Assembly: GCF_004168625.1 (NCBI RefSeq)
Contig: NZ_SDWW01000003.1
Location: forward strand, 87,433-151,432
DNA: 64,000 nucleotides
Origin: Pengzhenrongella frigida
GTDB lineage: Bacteria; Actinomycetota; Actinomycetes; Actinomycetales; Cellulomonadaceae
Reading direction: 5' to 3'
Positions 1 through 8,922 of the stretch are shown one piece after another. Within the stretch, counting starts at the first letter, position 1; each line of letters starts with the position of its first letter. The notes beneath the pieces were generated by a model that saw only the letters and a program-made list of their open reading frames with translations, was not told the origin of the DNA and ran no database searches. Made by a program: the position numbers and the translations under genes.

Positions 1-2451
1 GGGGAGCTCGCCGTCCCGGGTGGCCAGCCGCAGGGCCGCCAGCGTCTTGCGGTGCATGGTGGCCTCACCGGCCTCGAGCCCCTTCGACGACCACGGCGTG
101 CCGCAGCACAGGCCGTCGATCCCCTCGGGAACCAGCACCGTGACGCCTGCGCGCTCGCACAGCTGCTCGAAGCTCTTCTGGATGCCCGGGGAGGTGTCCA
201 CGGCCGGGCCGAACATCGTCCCGACGCAGGCCGGGAAGTAGACGGCCGCCGGCTCGGTGGTCGGGGCCGGGCGCTTGCGCGCGCTGCCGCCGCCGGGGAT
301 CTCCGCCGAGTACAACGGCACGACGTCCTTGCCGAGCACGGCCCGCGCCAGCTTGTCCGGCACCAGCACGACGCCGATCGGGACCTTGCGGACCACATCG
401 AGCGCGAGGCTCGCACCCTGGGTGACGACGGACCAGTTCTTGGCCGCGGTGCCCCAGACCCCGTTGAGGACCGGGCCGGCGTTGGCCTTGCGTAACCGCT
501 TGACCAGCGTCGCGGTGTTGATGTCCACCGGGCACGCGAGCTGGCACAGGCTGTCGACGGCACACGTGTCGACGGCGGCGTACGCCCAGTCGTGCTCGAG
601 CTCGGCGGCGAGCGCCGAGTTGCCGTCGAGGGTGGCCTGCTCGATGGCGCGCAGCGTGACGATCCGCTGGCGCGGGGTGAGGGTGAGGTTCTTGCTCGGG
701 CAGACGGGCTCGCAGTACCCGCACGAGACGCAGCGGTCGACCTCCTCGGCCACCGGCGGGGCGGACTTGATGTGCCGCAGGTGCGCCTTCGGGTCGTCGT
801 CCATCAGCACGCCGGGGTTGAGCATCCCGGCCGGATCGAACAGCCGCTTGACCTCGCGCATGACCTCGTAGAGCTCGTCGCCGTACTGGCGGCGCACGTA
901 CGGGGCCATCACGCGGCCGGTCCCGTGCTCGGCCTTGAGCGAACCGCCCTCACCGAGGACGACGTCGACCATGTCCTCGGTGAACGCGCTGTAGCGGTCC
1001 AGCTCGGCCTTGGCCTGGAAGCCGTCGGTGAGCATGAAGTGGATGTTGCCGTCCTTGGCGTGGCCGAAGATCACGCTGTTGCGGTAGCTGTACCTGTCGA
1101 ACAGCTTGATCAGCTCGATGCAGGTGCGGCCGAGCGCGGGCACGGGCACGACGACGTCTTCGAGCAGCGCGGTGGTGCCCGGGCGGCGGGCGCCCGCGAC
1201 CGCGGCGTAGAGACCCTTGCGCAGGTGCCACAGCTGGGCGCGTGCGGCGGCGTCGGCGCTGAAGGCGGCCGGCGCGCTCAGCGGCAGGGAGCCGACGAGC
1301 GTCGCGCCCACCCGCTGCTGCTCGAGGAGGCCCTCGGCGCTGTCGGCGTGGTACTCGACCAGGAGCGCGGCGTGCTCGCGCACGGCCAGGTCGAGGATCA
1401 ACTGGGGCGTGCCGGGCAGCGCCTGGCCCACCTTCAGCGACAGCGCGTCCATCAGCTCCAGGGTGGCCGCGCCGGTCTCGACGAGCGCCGGCAGGGCCGC
1501 GTTGGCGGCCTCGAGGTCGTCGAAGACCAGCAGCCCGGTGGTGACGTGGTTGAGCTTCGGCACCGTGCGGAAGACGGCCTCGGCGACGAAGCCGAGCGTG
1601 CCCTCGCTGCCCACGATCAGGTGGGCGAGGATGTCGGACGGCTTGTCGAAGTCGAGGAGCGAGTTGACCCCGTACCCCATCGTGTTCTTCATCGAGAACT
1701 GGTGCTGGATCGTCGCCACCGACGCGGCGTTGCCCTTGACCCGGCGCGAGAGCCGGACGAGACCCTCGTGCAGGGCCGGCTCTCGGGTCCGCAGGTGCTC
1801 GTCGGCGTCGGGCGCCCCGGTGTCGACCACCGTGCCGCTGGGCAGCACGACGGTGAGGGAGTCGATCGTCCGGTAGGTGTTGTCCACCGTGCCGCAGGCC
1901 ATGCCGGACGAGTTGTTCGCCACCACGCCGCCGATCGTGCAGGCGCGCTCGCTGGCGGGGTCCGGGCCGAACTTGCGGCCGTAGGGGGCGAGCCGTGCGT
2001 TCAGCGCGCGCACGGTGACGCCGGGCTGGACCCGCACGCGGGCGCCGCCGGCGAGCACCTCGATGCCCTTGAAGTTGCGCCGCACGTCCACCAGGACGCC
2101 GTCGGTGAGCGCCTGGCCGCTGAGGCTGGTCCCGCCGGAGCGGAAGGTGAGCGGGACGCCCTGGGCGGCGCTGGCGCGCAGCAGCCGGCCCACCTCGTCG
2201 GCGTCGGCGGCGACCACGACGGCCTGCGGGATCAGCAGGAAGTGCGAGGCGTCGTGCGCGCCGGCGTGGAGGTCGAGGGCGCGGGTCCTGACCTGGGTCG
2301 GATCTGCCACTGCGGTGCGCAGCGCCGTGCTCAGGGGGGTGTTCAGCGCGCTGAGCATGGGGCCGTCCTGTCCGGTGGGGGTGATCGGGGAGCGCGGGGT
2401 GGCGGCGTGGCGACGGGCGTCGGTCGGGGTGGTCGCTGCGTGGCCGGCCAT
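1..2451 (-). CDS. FAD/Fe-S D-lactate dehydrogenase-type oxidoreductase (partial)
   Basis: The left edge cuts the C-terminus; about 817 residues are visible. In order there are an N-terminal PCMH-type FAD-binding domain (FRSGGTSLSGQ, NNSSGMACGT, GSEGTLGFVAE), an FAD-oxidase C-terminal domain, a two-cluster ferredoxin segment (CVSCGYCEPVCPSKN, then CQLACPVDIN) and the start of a CCG domain (GLCCGTPWSSKG). This is the fused GlcD plus GlpC-like architecture of bacterial quinone-linked lactate or 2-hydroxyacid dehydrogenases, peripheral to the membrane. The GTGATG junction makes its ATG at 2451 overlap the lldP stop (ATGA), so the two genes are translationally coupled. An in-frame ATG at 2358, preceded by AGGACGG, is a good alternative start because the first 31 residues are low-complexity. 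D-lactate is the likely substrate from context; glycolate or another 2-hydroxyacid remains possible. Confidence 0.9.
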   Translation of the reverse strand, partial: MAGHAATTPTDARRHAATPRSPITPTGQDGPMLSALNTPLSTALRTAVADPTQVRTRALDLHAGAHDASHFLLIPQAVVVAADADEVGRLLRASAAQGVPLTFRSGGTSLSGQALTDGVLVDVRRNFKGIEVLAGGARVRVQPGVTVRALNARLAPYGRKFGPDPASERACTIGGVVANNSSGMACGTVDNTYRTIDSLTVVLPSGTVVDTGAPDADEHLRTREPALHEGLVRLSRRVKGNAASVATIQHQFSMKNTMGYGVNSLLDFDKPSDILAHLIVGSEGTLGFVAEAVFRTVPKLNHVTTGLLVFDDLEAANAALPALVETGAATLELMDALSLKVGQALPGTPQLILDLAVREHAALLVEYHADSAEGLLEQQRVGATLVGSLPLSAPAAFSADAAARAQLWHLRKGLYAAVAGARRPGTTALLEDVVVPVPALGRTCIELIKLFDRYSYRNSVIFGHAKDGNIHFMLTDGFQAKAELDRYSAFTEDMVDVVLGEGGSLKAEHGTGRVMAPYVRRQYGDELYEVMREVKRLFDPAGMLNPGVLMDDDPKAHLRHIKSAPPVAEEVDRCVSCGYCEPVCPSKNLTLTPRQRIVTLRAIEQATLDGNSALAAELEHDWAYAAVDTCAVDSLCQLACPVDINTATLVKRLRKANAGPVLNGVWGTAAKNWSVVTQGASLALDVVRKVPIGVVLVPDKLARAVLGKDVVPLYSAEIPGGGSARKRPAPTTEPAAVYFPACVGTMFGPAVDTSPGIQKSFEQLCERAGVTVLVPEGIDGLCCGTPWSSKGLEAGEATMHRKTLAALRLATRDGELP

Positions 2452-4184
2452 CACGGCACCATCCAACCGAGCACCGGGGTCGACTGCAGCAGGACGAGGC
2501 CGGCCATCAGGACGAGCAGCCCCAGGCTCCAGCCGAGCAGCTTGCGGAACAGTGTGCCCTCCCCGCCTTCGAGGCCAGCGGCGGCGGCCGCGACGGCGAG
2601 GTTCTGGACCGAGACCATCTTGCCGAGCGCGCCGGCCGACGAGTTGGACACGGCCATCAGCACCGGCGAGAGGCCGGTCTGGGTGGCGGCGGTGACCTGG
2701 AGCTGGCCGAACAACGAGTTCGACGAGGTGTCCGACCCGGTCAGAGCGACCCCGACCCAGCCGATCACGGGGGAGAGCACGGCGAAGAACCCGCCGGCGG
2801 AGGCGAGGGCGACGCCCATCGTCGTGGTCTGCCCCGACAGGCTCATCACGAAGGACAGGGCCAGCACGGTGCTCACGGTGACGATCGTCCACCGCAGCTG
2901 GTAGACGCCCTCCCGGTAGATCGCCCAGCCCTTGCGGGCGCTGACCTTGTACAGCGCCATCGTGGCCAGGCCCGAGAACAGCAGCAGGGTCCCGGTCGCC
3001 TTGAGGTGGTCGAGCTTGAACAGCTGGGCCGCCACCGGTTCGCCGTCGGCCGAGGTGACGTCCAGGCCGGGCCAGCGGAACGTGACGCTCCCGACCTCGG
3101 TGAGCCAGGCCTTGACGGCCGGGATCTGGGCCACCGAGAACACCGCGATGATGATCAGGTACGGCGCGGTGGCCATGAGGATGTGCCGCGTGCTCGGCCG
3201 GGTGGCGTCCGCAGGCGAGTCACCGGTGTGGTGGTGGTTGCCCGAGGTCGCGGCGCGCGCGACGGCTTCGGTGACGGAGGTCTTCGCGGAGAAGCGATCG
3301 GTGCGTGCGGCCCCGACCGGTTCGAGCGCCGGGGTGCGCGCGGCGTCGTCGTCGGCGGACGAGGTGATGGTCTGGGTCGGCTGCCACACGCGCAGCATGA
3401 GCAGGACCGCGCCCACCGTGACGATCGCGGCGATCACGTCGGTCAGCTCGATGGCGAAGTAGTTGGAGACCACGAACTGCGTCATCGCGAAGACGATGCC
3501 CGCCATCACGGCCACCGGCCAGGTCTGCTTCAGCCCGCGGCGGCCGTCGACGACGAACACGAGCACCAGCGGCACGACCAGCGCGACCAGGCCCTGACGC
3601 CCGGCCATCGTGGCGATGTCGTCCACGGGGAGGCCGGTGACGCCGCTCAGGGCGATGACCGGCGCGGCCATGGCCCCGAAGGCGACGGGCGCCGTGTTGG
3701 CGATCAGCGCGACGATCGCGGACTTCAGCGGCGTCATGCCGGCGGCGATGAGCATCGCGGCGGCGATCGCCACCGGGGCGCCGAACCCGGCCAGGGACTC
3801 CAGCAGGGCGCCGAACCCGAATGCGATCAGGATCGCGAGGATCCGATGGTCGCTCGTGATCGACCGGATGGTCTGCCCGAGGACGGCGAACCAGGGGGTG
3901 GCGACCGTCAGCCGGTAGACCCACAGCGCGTTCACCAGGATCCACAGGATCGGGAAGAGCCCGTAGACCAGGCCCTCCGCGGTCGCGCTGAGCGCCTGGC
4001 CGACCGGCATCTTCCAGCCGACGACGGCGAGCACGATGGACAGCAGCAGGCTGGCGAGCGCGGCCTGCGGTGCCTTGACGCGGAACGCGCCGAGCAGCAC
4101 GAAGAGCAGGACGAGGGGGAGGGCGGCGCAGATGGCCGACAACACGAGCGATCCCGCGATCGGATCGATGATCTGTTCGAACAT
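2451..4184 (-). CDS. lldP: L-lactate permease, LctP family
   Basis: A 577-residue polytopic membrane protein starting MFEQIIDPIAGSLVLS, with about 12 to 14 hydrophobic segments. The conserved LctP stretches are clear: FGALLESLAGFGAPVAIAAA near residues 115-135 and LTGSDTSSNSLFGQLQ near residue 480, followed by SNSSAGALGKM. It imports lactate or glycolate with protons. The ATG at 4184 follows a GGAG box at 9 bases, and upstream in-frame codons look non-coding. A hydrophilic central loop near residues 265-310 is rich in Ala and Thr. It is first in a two-gene operon with the FAD/Fe-S dehydrogenase, giving an uptake-and-oxidise module for lactate. Confidence 0.93.
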   Translation of the reverse strand: MFEQIIDPIAGSLVLSAICAALPLVLLFVLLGAFRVKAPQAALASLLLSIVLAVVGWKMPVGQALSATAEGLVYGLFPILWILVNALWVYRLTVATPWFAVLGQTIRSITSDHRILAILIAFGFGALLESLAGFGAPVAIAAAMLIAAGMTPLKSAIVALIANTAPVAFGAMAAPVIALSGVTGLPVDDIATMAGRQGLVALVVPLVLVFVVDGRRGLKQTWPVAVMAGIVFAMTQFVVSNYFAIELTDVIAAIVTVGAVLLMLRVWQPTQTITSSADDDAARTPALEPVGAARTDRFSAKTSVTEAVARAATSGNHHHTGDSPADATRPSTRHILMATAPYLIIIAVFSVAQIPAVKAWLTEVGSVTFRWPGLDVTSADGEPVAAQLFKLDHLKATGTLLLFSGLATMALYKVSARKGWAIYREGVYQLRWTIVTVSTVLALSFVMSLSGQTTTMGVALASAGGFFAVLSPVIGWVGVALTGSDTSSNSLFGQLQVTAATQTGLSPVLMAVSNSSAGALGKMVSVQNLAVAAAAAGLEGGEGTLFRKLLGWSLGLLVLMAGLVLLQSTPVLGWMVP

Positions 4185-4208
4185 GGTGCAGTCTCCGCGC
4201 TGAGTTGC

Positions 4209-4224
4209 GTCACATCGTTGTGAC
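4209..4224. promoter_or_regulatory. candidate operator upstream of lldP
   Basis: A perfect inverted repeat, GTCACA-TCGT-TGTGAC, lies 24 bases upstream of the lldP start. The position fits an operator controlling lactate uptake. It is not the GntR LldR-type site (TGGT-ACCA) and not the CRP orientation. The regulator is unknown. Confidence 0.4.
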
Positions 4225-4494
4225 TGGTGTTTCGTTGCTGGGCGGTTCCCGGTGGCCGCTCGTCGATCGAGGTGCTTCCAGGGAACCAGCGGGTGAAAGG
4301 TGTTACCTAGGCATTTGGTCCTGTGCGCCGGGCCCGGGAGCGCTTCGTTCTTGAGCGGGTCGGACGCCGGCCCGCGTGCTTTCGCCGGTTCGGCCGGATC
4401 CGCGCTCGTTCTGACGATCCGCAATTCGCGGCGCGACCAGGCCTTTCGTCCCGCGTCGCTCCGATCGGGGTGGCATCCCTGACAGGATGTGGCC
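4225..4494. other. divergent intergenic region lldP / malQ
   Basis: Apart from the palindrome at 4209-4224 I see no gene and no clear -35/-10 pair. Open frames here are extensions of the neighbouring genes in high-GC DNA. It must hold the promoters of lldP and malQ. Confidence 0.4.
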
Positions 4495-6009
4495 ATGACC
4501 GTGAGCCCACCCTTCGCCGGCCGCCAGTTCGGCATCCTGCTGCACCCGTCGAGCCTGCCCGGCCAGGACGACATCGGGACGCTCGGCGCCCAGGCGTACG
4601 AGTTCGTCGACTGGCTCGCCAGCACAGGGGCCTCGATCTGGCAGATCCTCCCGCTGACCCTCAACGGCCAGTACGACTCCCCGTACTTCAGCTACTCGAC
4701 GTTCGCGGGAAACCCGTGGCTGGTGGACCTGGCGCTCCTGCGCGACGCCGGCCTGCTGCCCGATCCCCAGCTCCACGCCGAGGTCATCGACGCCCACGTC
4801 CCGTTCGCCGACCTGCCGCGGACCAAGCGCCCGCAGCTGCTCGCGGCCGCCGATGCGTTCCTCGCCGACCCGGCCCACGCCTGGTGGCCCGCGTTCCGGC
4901 AGTTCCGGGCCGAGCAGGCCTGGCTCACCGACACCGCGCACTTCTTCGCCCTCAAGGCCCAGTACGACGACGCGCCGTGGTGGCAGTGGCCCGCCGCGCT
5001 GCGCACGCGGGAACCGGGCGCCGTCGCGGCCTCGGCGCGCACGCTCGCCGCGCGGATCGCCGAGTGGGAGGTGCTGTTCTACTTCGCCGACCGGCAGTGG
5101 TCCGAGCTCAAGGCCTACGCGAACGCCCAGGGCATCCGGGTGCTCGGTGACCTGCCGATCTATGTCAACCACGACTCGGCCGACGTCTGGCTGCACTCCG
5201 AGCAGTTCCAGCTCGACGCCGAGGGCGGCCTGACCGCGCAGTCCGGCGTGCCGCCGGACTACTTCAGCGAGACCGGGCAGCTGTGGGGCAACCCGCTGTA
5301 CCGGTGGGCCGAGATGGCCGAGGACGGCTTCACCTGGTGGGTCGACCGGCTCCGGCGCTGCATCGAGCTGACCGACATCGTGCGGATCGACCACTTCCGT
5401 GCGCTCGCGGCCTACTGGGAGGTGCCGGCCGGTGCCGCCGACGCCCGGGGCGGGCGCTGGGTCCAGGGTCCCGGGCAGGCGTTCCTCGATCGCCTGCGCG
5501 AGGAGTTCCCGAGCCTGCCGTTCGTCGCCGAGGACCTCGGCACGCTCGACGACGACGTGCACGCGCTCCGCGACGACAACGGCCTGTTCGGCATGCGCAT
5601 CCTGCAGTTCGGCTTCGACGGCACGCCCGACAACCCGCACCAGCCGCACGCCTTCCCGACGTCGTGCATCGTCTACACGGGCACGCACGACAACGACACG
5701 GTGGCCGGCTGGTGGGCCGCCATGCCGCCGGAGCAGCGCGTCGAGGTCGCCCGGTACTACCAGGTCGACCCGGGCTCCGACGTCGGTCGCGTGGTGTGGT
5801 CGCTGATCGAGGCGGCCATGGGCTCCCGCGCGGACGTGGCGATCCTGCCGATCCAGGACCTGCTCGTGCTGGACGACCGCGCCCGGATGAACGACCCGTC
5901 GACCTTCGTCGGGAACTGGTCCTGGCGGATGCCGCCCACCGCGGAGTCCGCCGAGCTGGCCGAGTCGGTCCGGCGCCTCGCGCAGCAGTACGGGCGCCTG
6001 CAGGGCTGA
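4495..6009 (+). CDS. malQ: 4-alpha-glucanotransferase (amylomaltase)
   Basis: A 504-residue GH77 enzyme that transfers alpha-1,4-glucan segments between maltodextrins in the cytoplasm. Visible motifs are GILLHPSSLPG at the N-terminus, the substrate-binding run SPYFSYSTFAGNPWLVDL, the nucleophile in VRIDHFRA (about residue 298), the acid/base in VAEDLGTL (about 345) and the transition-state Asp in YTGTHDNDT (about 398). Length is normal for the short bacterial class. ATG 4495 is chosen over GTG 4489 because AGGA ends 7 bases before it. The same bases also read CAGGAT six bases before ATG, so a leaderless start is possible. No other maltodextrin genes lie nearby. Confidence 0.95.
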   Translation: MTVSPPFAGRQFGILLHPSSLPGQDDIGTLGAQAYEFVDWLASTGASIWQILPLTLNGQYDSPYFSYSTFAGNPWLVDLALLRDAGLLPDPQLHAEVIDAHVPFADLPRTKRPQLLAAADAFLADPAHAWWPAFRQFRAEQAWLTDTAHFFALKAQYDDAPWWQWPAALRTREPGAVAASARTLAARIAEWEVLFYFADRQWSELKAYANAQGIRVLGDLPIYVNHDSADVWLHSEQFQLDAEGGLTAQSGVPPDYFSETGQLWGNPLYRWAEMAEDGFTWWVDRLRRCIELTDIVRIDHFRALAAYWEVPAGAADARGGRWVQGPGQAFLDRLREEFPSLPFVAEDLGTLDDDVHALRDDNGLFGMRILQFGFDGTPDNPHQPHAFPTSCIVYTGTHDNDTVAGWWAAMPPEQRVEVARYYQVDPGSDVGRVVWSLIEAAMGSRADVAILPIQDLLVLDDRARMNDPSTFVGNWSWRMPPTAESAELAESVRRLAQQYGRLQG

Positions 6010-6051
6010 CCGTGCGGGGTCGACCCTGCTGCGTCGTCCCGGCGGGGCGTC

Positions 6052-8613
6052 TCACCGGGTGCGGCGGCGCCGGCGGAGGGGGCCCAGCGCCTTGGCGGTC
6101 GTGTCGGCGGCCCAGACCGCCGGGATCGCGAGGCTCGCGAGGGCCCACCCCGCGCCGTCCGGCATCGCGCCCCCCAGCAGGTCAGCCAGGGGCGGGACAC
6201 CGAGGAACACGAGCAGCATGACGAGCTCGACCGCGACGGCGACCAGCAGCAGCGGGTTCCCCGTGAACCCGGTCGCCCCGACCCAGCGGCTCTCGCTGCG
6301 GCACGCGAACGCGTTGGCGAGCTGACCGAGCACGATCGCGGCGAACGCCGTCCCCGATGCCAAGGCCAGCAGCTCCGGCTCGGGGGTGTCCCCGAAGCTC
6401 CAGCCGCCGTGCGACAGCACGAGCACGAAACCCGCCATCGACGTCAGCGCCTCCGCTGGCCCCAGCACGCCGAACGCGCGGCGCACCACCCGGGCATCCA
6501 TCAGGACCCCGAGCCGCGCCGGCCCGGACATGGTCCGCCGGCCCGGGCGCTCCGCCCCGAGCGCCAGCGCCGGCAGCAGGTCGGTGCCGATGTCGAGGGC
6601 GAGCACCTGCAGCACGGTCAGCGCGAGCGGCACCGAGCCGCCCGAGATCGCCCAGAGCGCGAACGGGGTGAGCTCGGCGACGTTGTCGGTCAGGTGGTAG
6701 GTGAGGAACCGGCGGATGTTGGCGAACGTCGCCCGCCCGAGCTCGACCGCGGCCACGATGGTGCCGAAGTGGTCGTCGAGCAGCACCAGGTCCGCGGCCT
6801 CGCGGGCCACGTCGGTGCCGGACGCGCCCATGGCGATGCCGATGTCCGCCGCACGGAGGGCAGGGCCGTCGTTGACGCCGTCGCCCGTCATGGCCACGAC
6901 GTGGCCCCGGGACTGGAGGGCGTGCGCGATCCGGAGCTTTCCCTCCGGGGTGACCCGGGCGACGACCACGTCGTCGCGGTCGAGCAGCGCGCCGAGCGCC
7001 GCGTCGTCGGTGGGCAGGTCGGTCCCCTCCACGACCAGCGCCTCGCCGCGCACGAGACCGACCTCGCGCGCGATCGTCACCGCGGTGATCGGGTGGTCGC
7101 CGGTCACCATGGCGATCCGGATGCCGGCGGTGCGGCACGAGGCGATGGCGGCCGCGACGTCGTCCCGCGGGGGGTCCTCGAGCCCGAGCACGGCCAGCAG
7201 GTCCAGGTCGTGCTCGTCGTCGGGGGAACCGTCGTCGGTGCGCAGACGGCTGTCCGAGGGGGGTCGTCCGGCGACCGCGAGCACCCGCAGGCCCCCGGTC
7301 GCCAGCTGCGTCACCGCGTCGCGCGCGGCGGCCGGGACCTCGTGGCACAGCGCCAGGACCGAGTCCGGTGCGCCCACCACGTGCAGCCCGTCCGCGTCCA
7401 GGACCGACGAGCGGCGCCGCCGCGGGTCGAACGGGCGGCGGTGGCCGGGGATGGGCGCGTGCGTGACCCCCGCTCGCGACGCCAGGACGTGCAGGGCCAC
7501 GTCCATCGGGTCGCCCACCGGCTCCCAGCCGTCGCGGCGCGCGACGGCATGGGCGTCGGGCGAGCACCGCGCGGCGCAGTCGGCGGACGCGGCCAGCGCC
7601 CGGAGCGCCGCGGGCGGCCCGGTCAGCGTCGCGGTCGGCTCGTAGCCGAGCCCGTGGACATTCACCGTGCCGGCGGGCGTCCAGGCCGTCACCACGGACA
7701 TCTGGTTGCGGGTCAGCGTGCCGGTCTTGTCCGTGCAGATGAACGTCGTCGACCCGAGCGTCTCCACCGCTTCGAGGCGTCGCACGAGCGCGTGCTGAGC
7801 GGACATGCGCTGCGCGGCCCGGGACAGCGACAACGTGACGGTGGGCAGCAGCCCCTCGGGCACGAGGGCGACCGTCGCGCCGATCGCGAAGAGGAAGCTC
7901 TCGTTCAGGGTGCGGCCCAGCACGACGGAGGCGGCGAAGAGCCCGAACCCGATCACGACGGCGATCAGGGCGATGAGTCGCACGACGGTGTGCAGCTGGG
8001 TGGCGAGCGGGCTGCGGGGTCGGACCGCACCGCGGGTGGCCGCGGCGATCTCGGCGAGGCGGGTGCGCGCGCCGGTCGCCTCCACGACCGCCTCACCGTG
8101 CCCCTCGACGATGTACGTCCCGGCGTGGAGCCGGTCGCCGGTCGCCGTGGACCGTGCGGCGCTCTCGCCCGTGAGGGTCGACTCGTCGACCTGCAGCCCG
8201 GGCCCGTGGGCGAGCCGGAGATCGGCCGAGACGCGGTCGCCGGCCTCGAGGATCACGACGTCGCCGACGACGAGGCGCGCCGCGTCCACGACCTGGGCGT
8301 GGCCGTCGCGACGGACGGTGGCGCGCACCGGCAGCAGGTCGCGCAGCCGCTCGGCGGCCCGGTCGGCCCGGTACTCCTGCGCGAACGAGAACGACCCGTT
8401 GAGGACGACCACGACGACGATGGCGGCGGCCAGCTCGGGCATCTGGGCGATCCAGGCCAGGGCGGCGGCCACCCAGAGCATCACGGCGAAGAAGTGCACC
8501 ATCTGGCGTGCGAGCTCGCGCAGGGGGTGGGGCGGGGCCGGTGCGGGCAGCCGGTTCGGCCCGTCGGCCGCCAGCCGGTCCGCCGCCTCGCCGGAGCTCA
8601 GTCCCGGTGTCAC
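6052..8613 (-). CDS. P2-type cation-transporting ATPase
   Basis: An 853-residue P-type ATPase. Motifs in order are LTGES (actuator, near residue 148), VALVPEGLLPTV (ion-binding TM4), ICTDKTGTLTRNQ with the phosphorylated Asp near residue 295, and MTGDGVNDGPAL near residue 575. About ten membrane helices are arranged 2+2+6. The PEGLL form of TM4 and the missing heavy-metal CPx motif place it with P2 pumps (Ca2+, Na+/K+ or H+-like) rather than copper or zinc exporters; the ion cannot be assigned. The GTG start lacks a Shine-Dalgarno but has TAGCGT seven bases upstream, so the mRNA is probably leaderless. It is convergent with malQ and divergent from the thiamine-precursor operon. Confidence 0.9.
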   Translation of the reverse strand: MTPGLSSGEAADRLAADGPNRLPAPAPPHPLRELARQMVHFFAVMLWVAAALAWIAQMPELAAAIVVVVVLNGSFSFAQEYRADRAAERLRDLLPVRATVRRDGHAQVVDAARLVVGDVVILEAGDRVSADLRLAHGPGLQVDESTLTGESAARSTATGDRLHAGTYIVEGHGEAVVEATGARTRLAEIAAATRGAVRPRSPLATQLHTVVRLIALIAVVIGFGLFAASVVLGRTLNESFLFAIGATVALVPEGLLPTVTLSLSRAAQRMSAQHALVRRLEAVETLGSTTFICTDKTGTLTRNQMSVVTAWTPAGTVNVHGLGYEPTATLTGPPAALRALAASADCAARCSPDAHAVARRDGWEPVGDPMDVALHVLASRAGVTHAPIPGHRRPFDPRRRRSSVLDADGLHVVGAPDSVLALCHEVPAAARDAVTQLATGGLRVLAVAGRPPSDSRLRTDDGSPDDEHDLDLLAVLGLEDPPRDDVAAAIASCRTAGIRIAMVTGDHPITAVTIAREVGLVRGEALVVEGTDLPTDDAALGALLDRDDVVVARVTPEGKLRIAHALQSRGHVVAMTGDGVNDGPALRAADIGIAMGASGTDVAREAADLVLLDDHFGTIVAAVELGRATFANIRRFLTYHLTDNVAELTPFALWAISGGSVPLALTVLQVLALDIGTDLLPALALGAERPGRRTMSGPARLGVLMDARVVRRAFGVLGPAEALTSMAGFVLVLSHGGWSFGDTPEPELLALASGTAFAAIVLGQLANAFACRSESRWVGATGFTGNPLLLVAVAVELVMLLVFLGVPPLADLLGGAMPDGAGWALASLAIPAVWAADTTAKALGPLRRRRRTR

Positions 8614-8620
8614 GCCACCC

Positions 8621-8626
8621 ACGCTA
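8621..8626 (-). promoter_or_regulatory. -10 box, leaderless P-type ATPase
   Basis: TAGCGT on the minus strand ends seven bases before the GTG at 8613, so transcription would begin at or next to the start codon. Confidence 0.5.
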
Positions 8627-8728
8627 GCGAGCGGGCCCCGGCCGGCGAGCGGGGCGCGGGCGCGGGGTGACCGTGCGGCCGACGCGCGTGCACCCGGGGC
8701 CGCCGGCGGTGTAATCTCGACGGGGTAA

Positions 8729-8818
8729 CGACAGGGGAGCGCCACCAGGCGCTGAGAGTGCGGGCAACCGCAGACCCTCGAACCTGATCCGGTTTGCACC
8801 GGCGTAGGGAGTCGGGTA
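8729..8818 (+). ncRNA. TPP riboswitch (THI box)
   Basis: The conserved THI-box elements are present in order: ACAGGGGAGC, CTGAGAGTGCGG with its pairing partner CCGCAGACCC, CGAACCTGATCC and CACCGGCGTAGGGAG. It sits 104 bases upstream of ykoE on the same strand. Binding of thiamine pyrophosphate should shut off ykoEDC when thiamine is plentiful. A TAATCT hexamer at 8712-8717 is a plausible -10 box for this transcript. Confidence 0.95.
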
Positions 8819-8922
8819 TCTCGGCCGCGAGCCGGGGCACTGACGTCGTCGTCGGCGATCTCGCCGTCGACCCGGCGGTGCACACGTCGCAGCCCTCCCC
8901 GTGTGACAACGGGAGGAAAGTC

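Noticed and set aside
592..2904. Long open plus-strand frame of about 770 codons
   Set aside because: It is antisense to the lactate dehydrogenase and permease. The translation is His/Arg/Gly/Val-rich without motifs, typical of GC-rich shadow frames.
4209..4224. CRP site before lldP
   Set aside because: Half-sites are in the opposite order (TCACA then TGTGA) with a 4-base spacer, so it is not a CRP site; kept only as an unknown operator.
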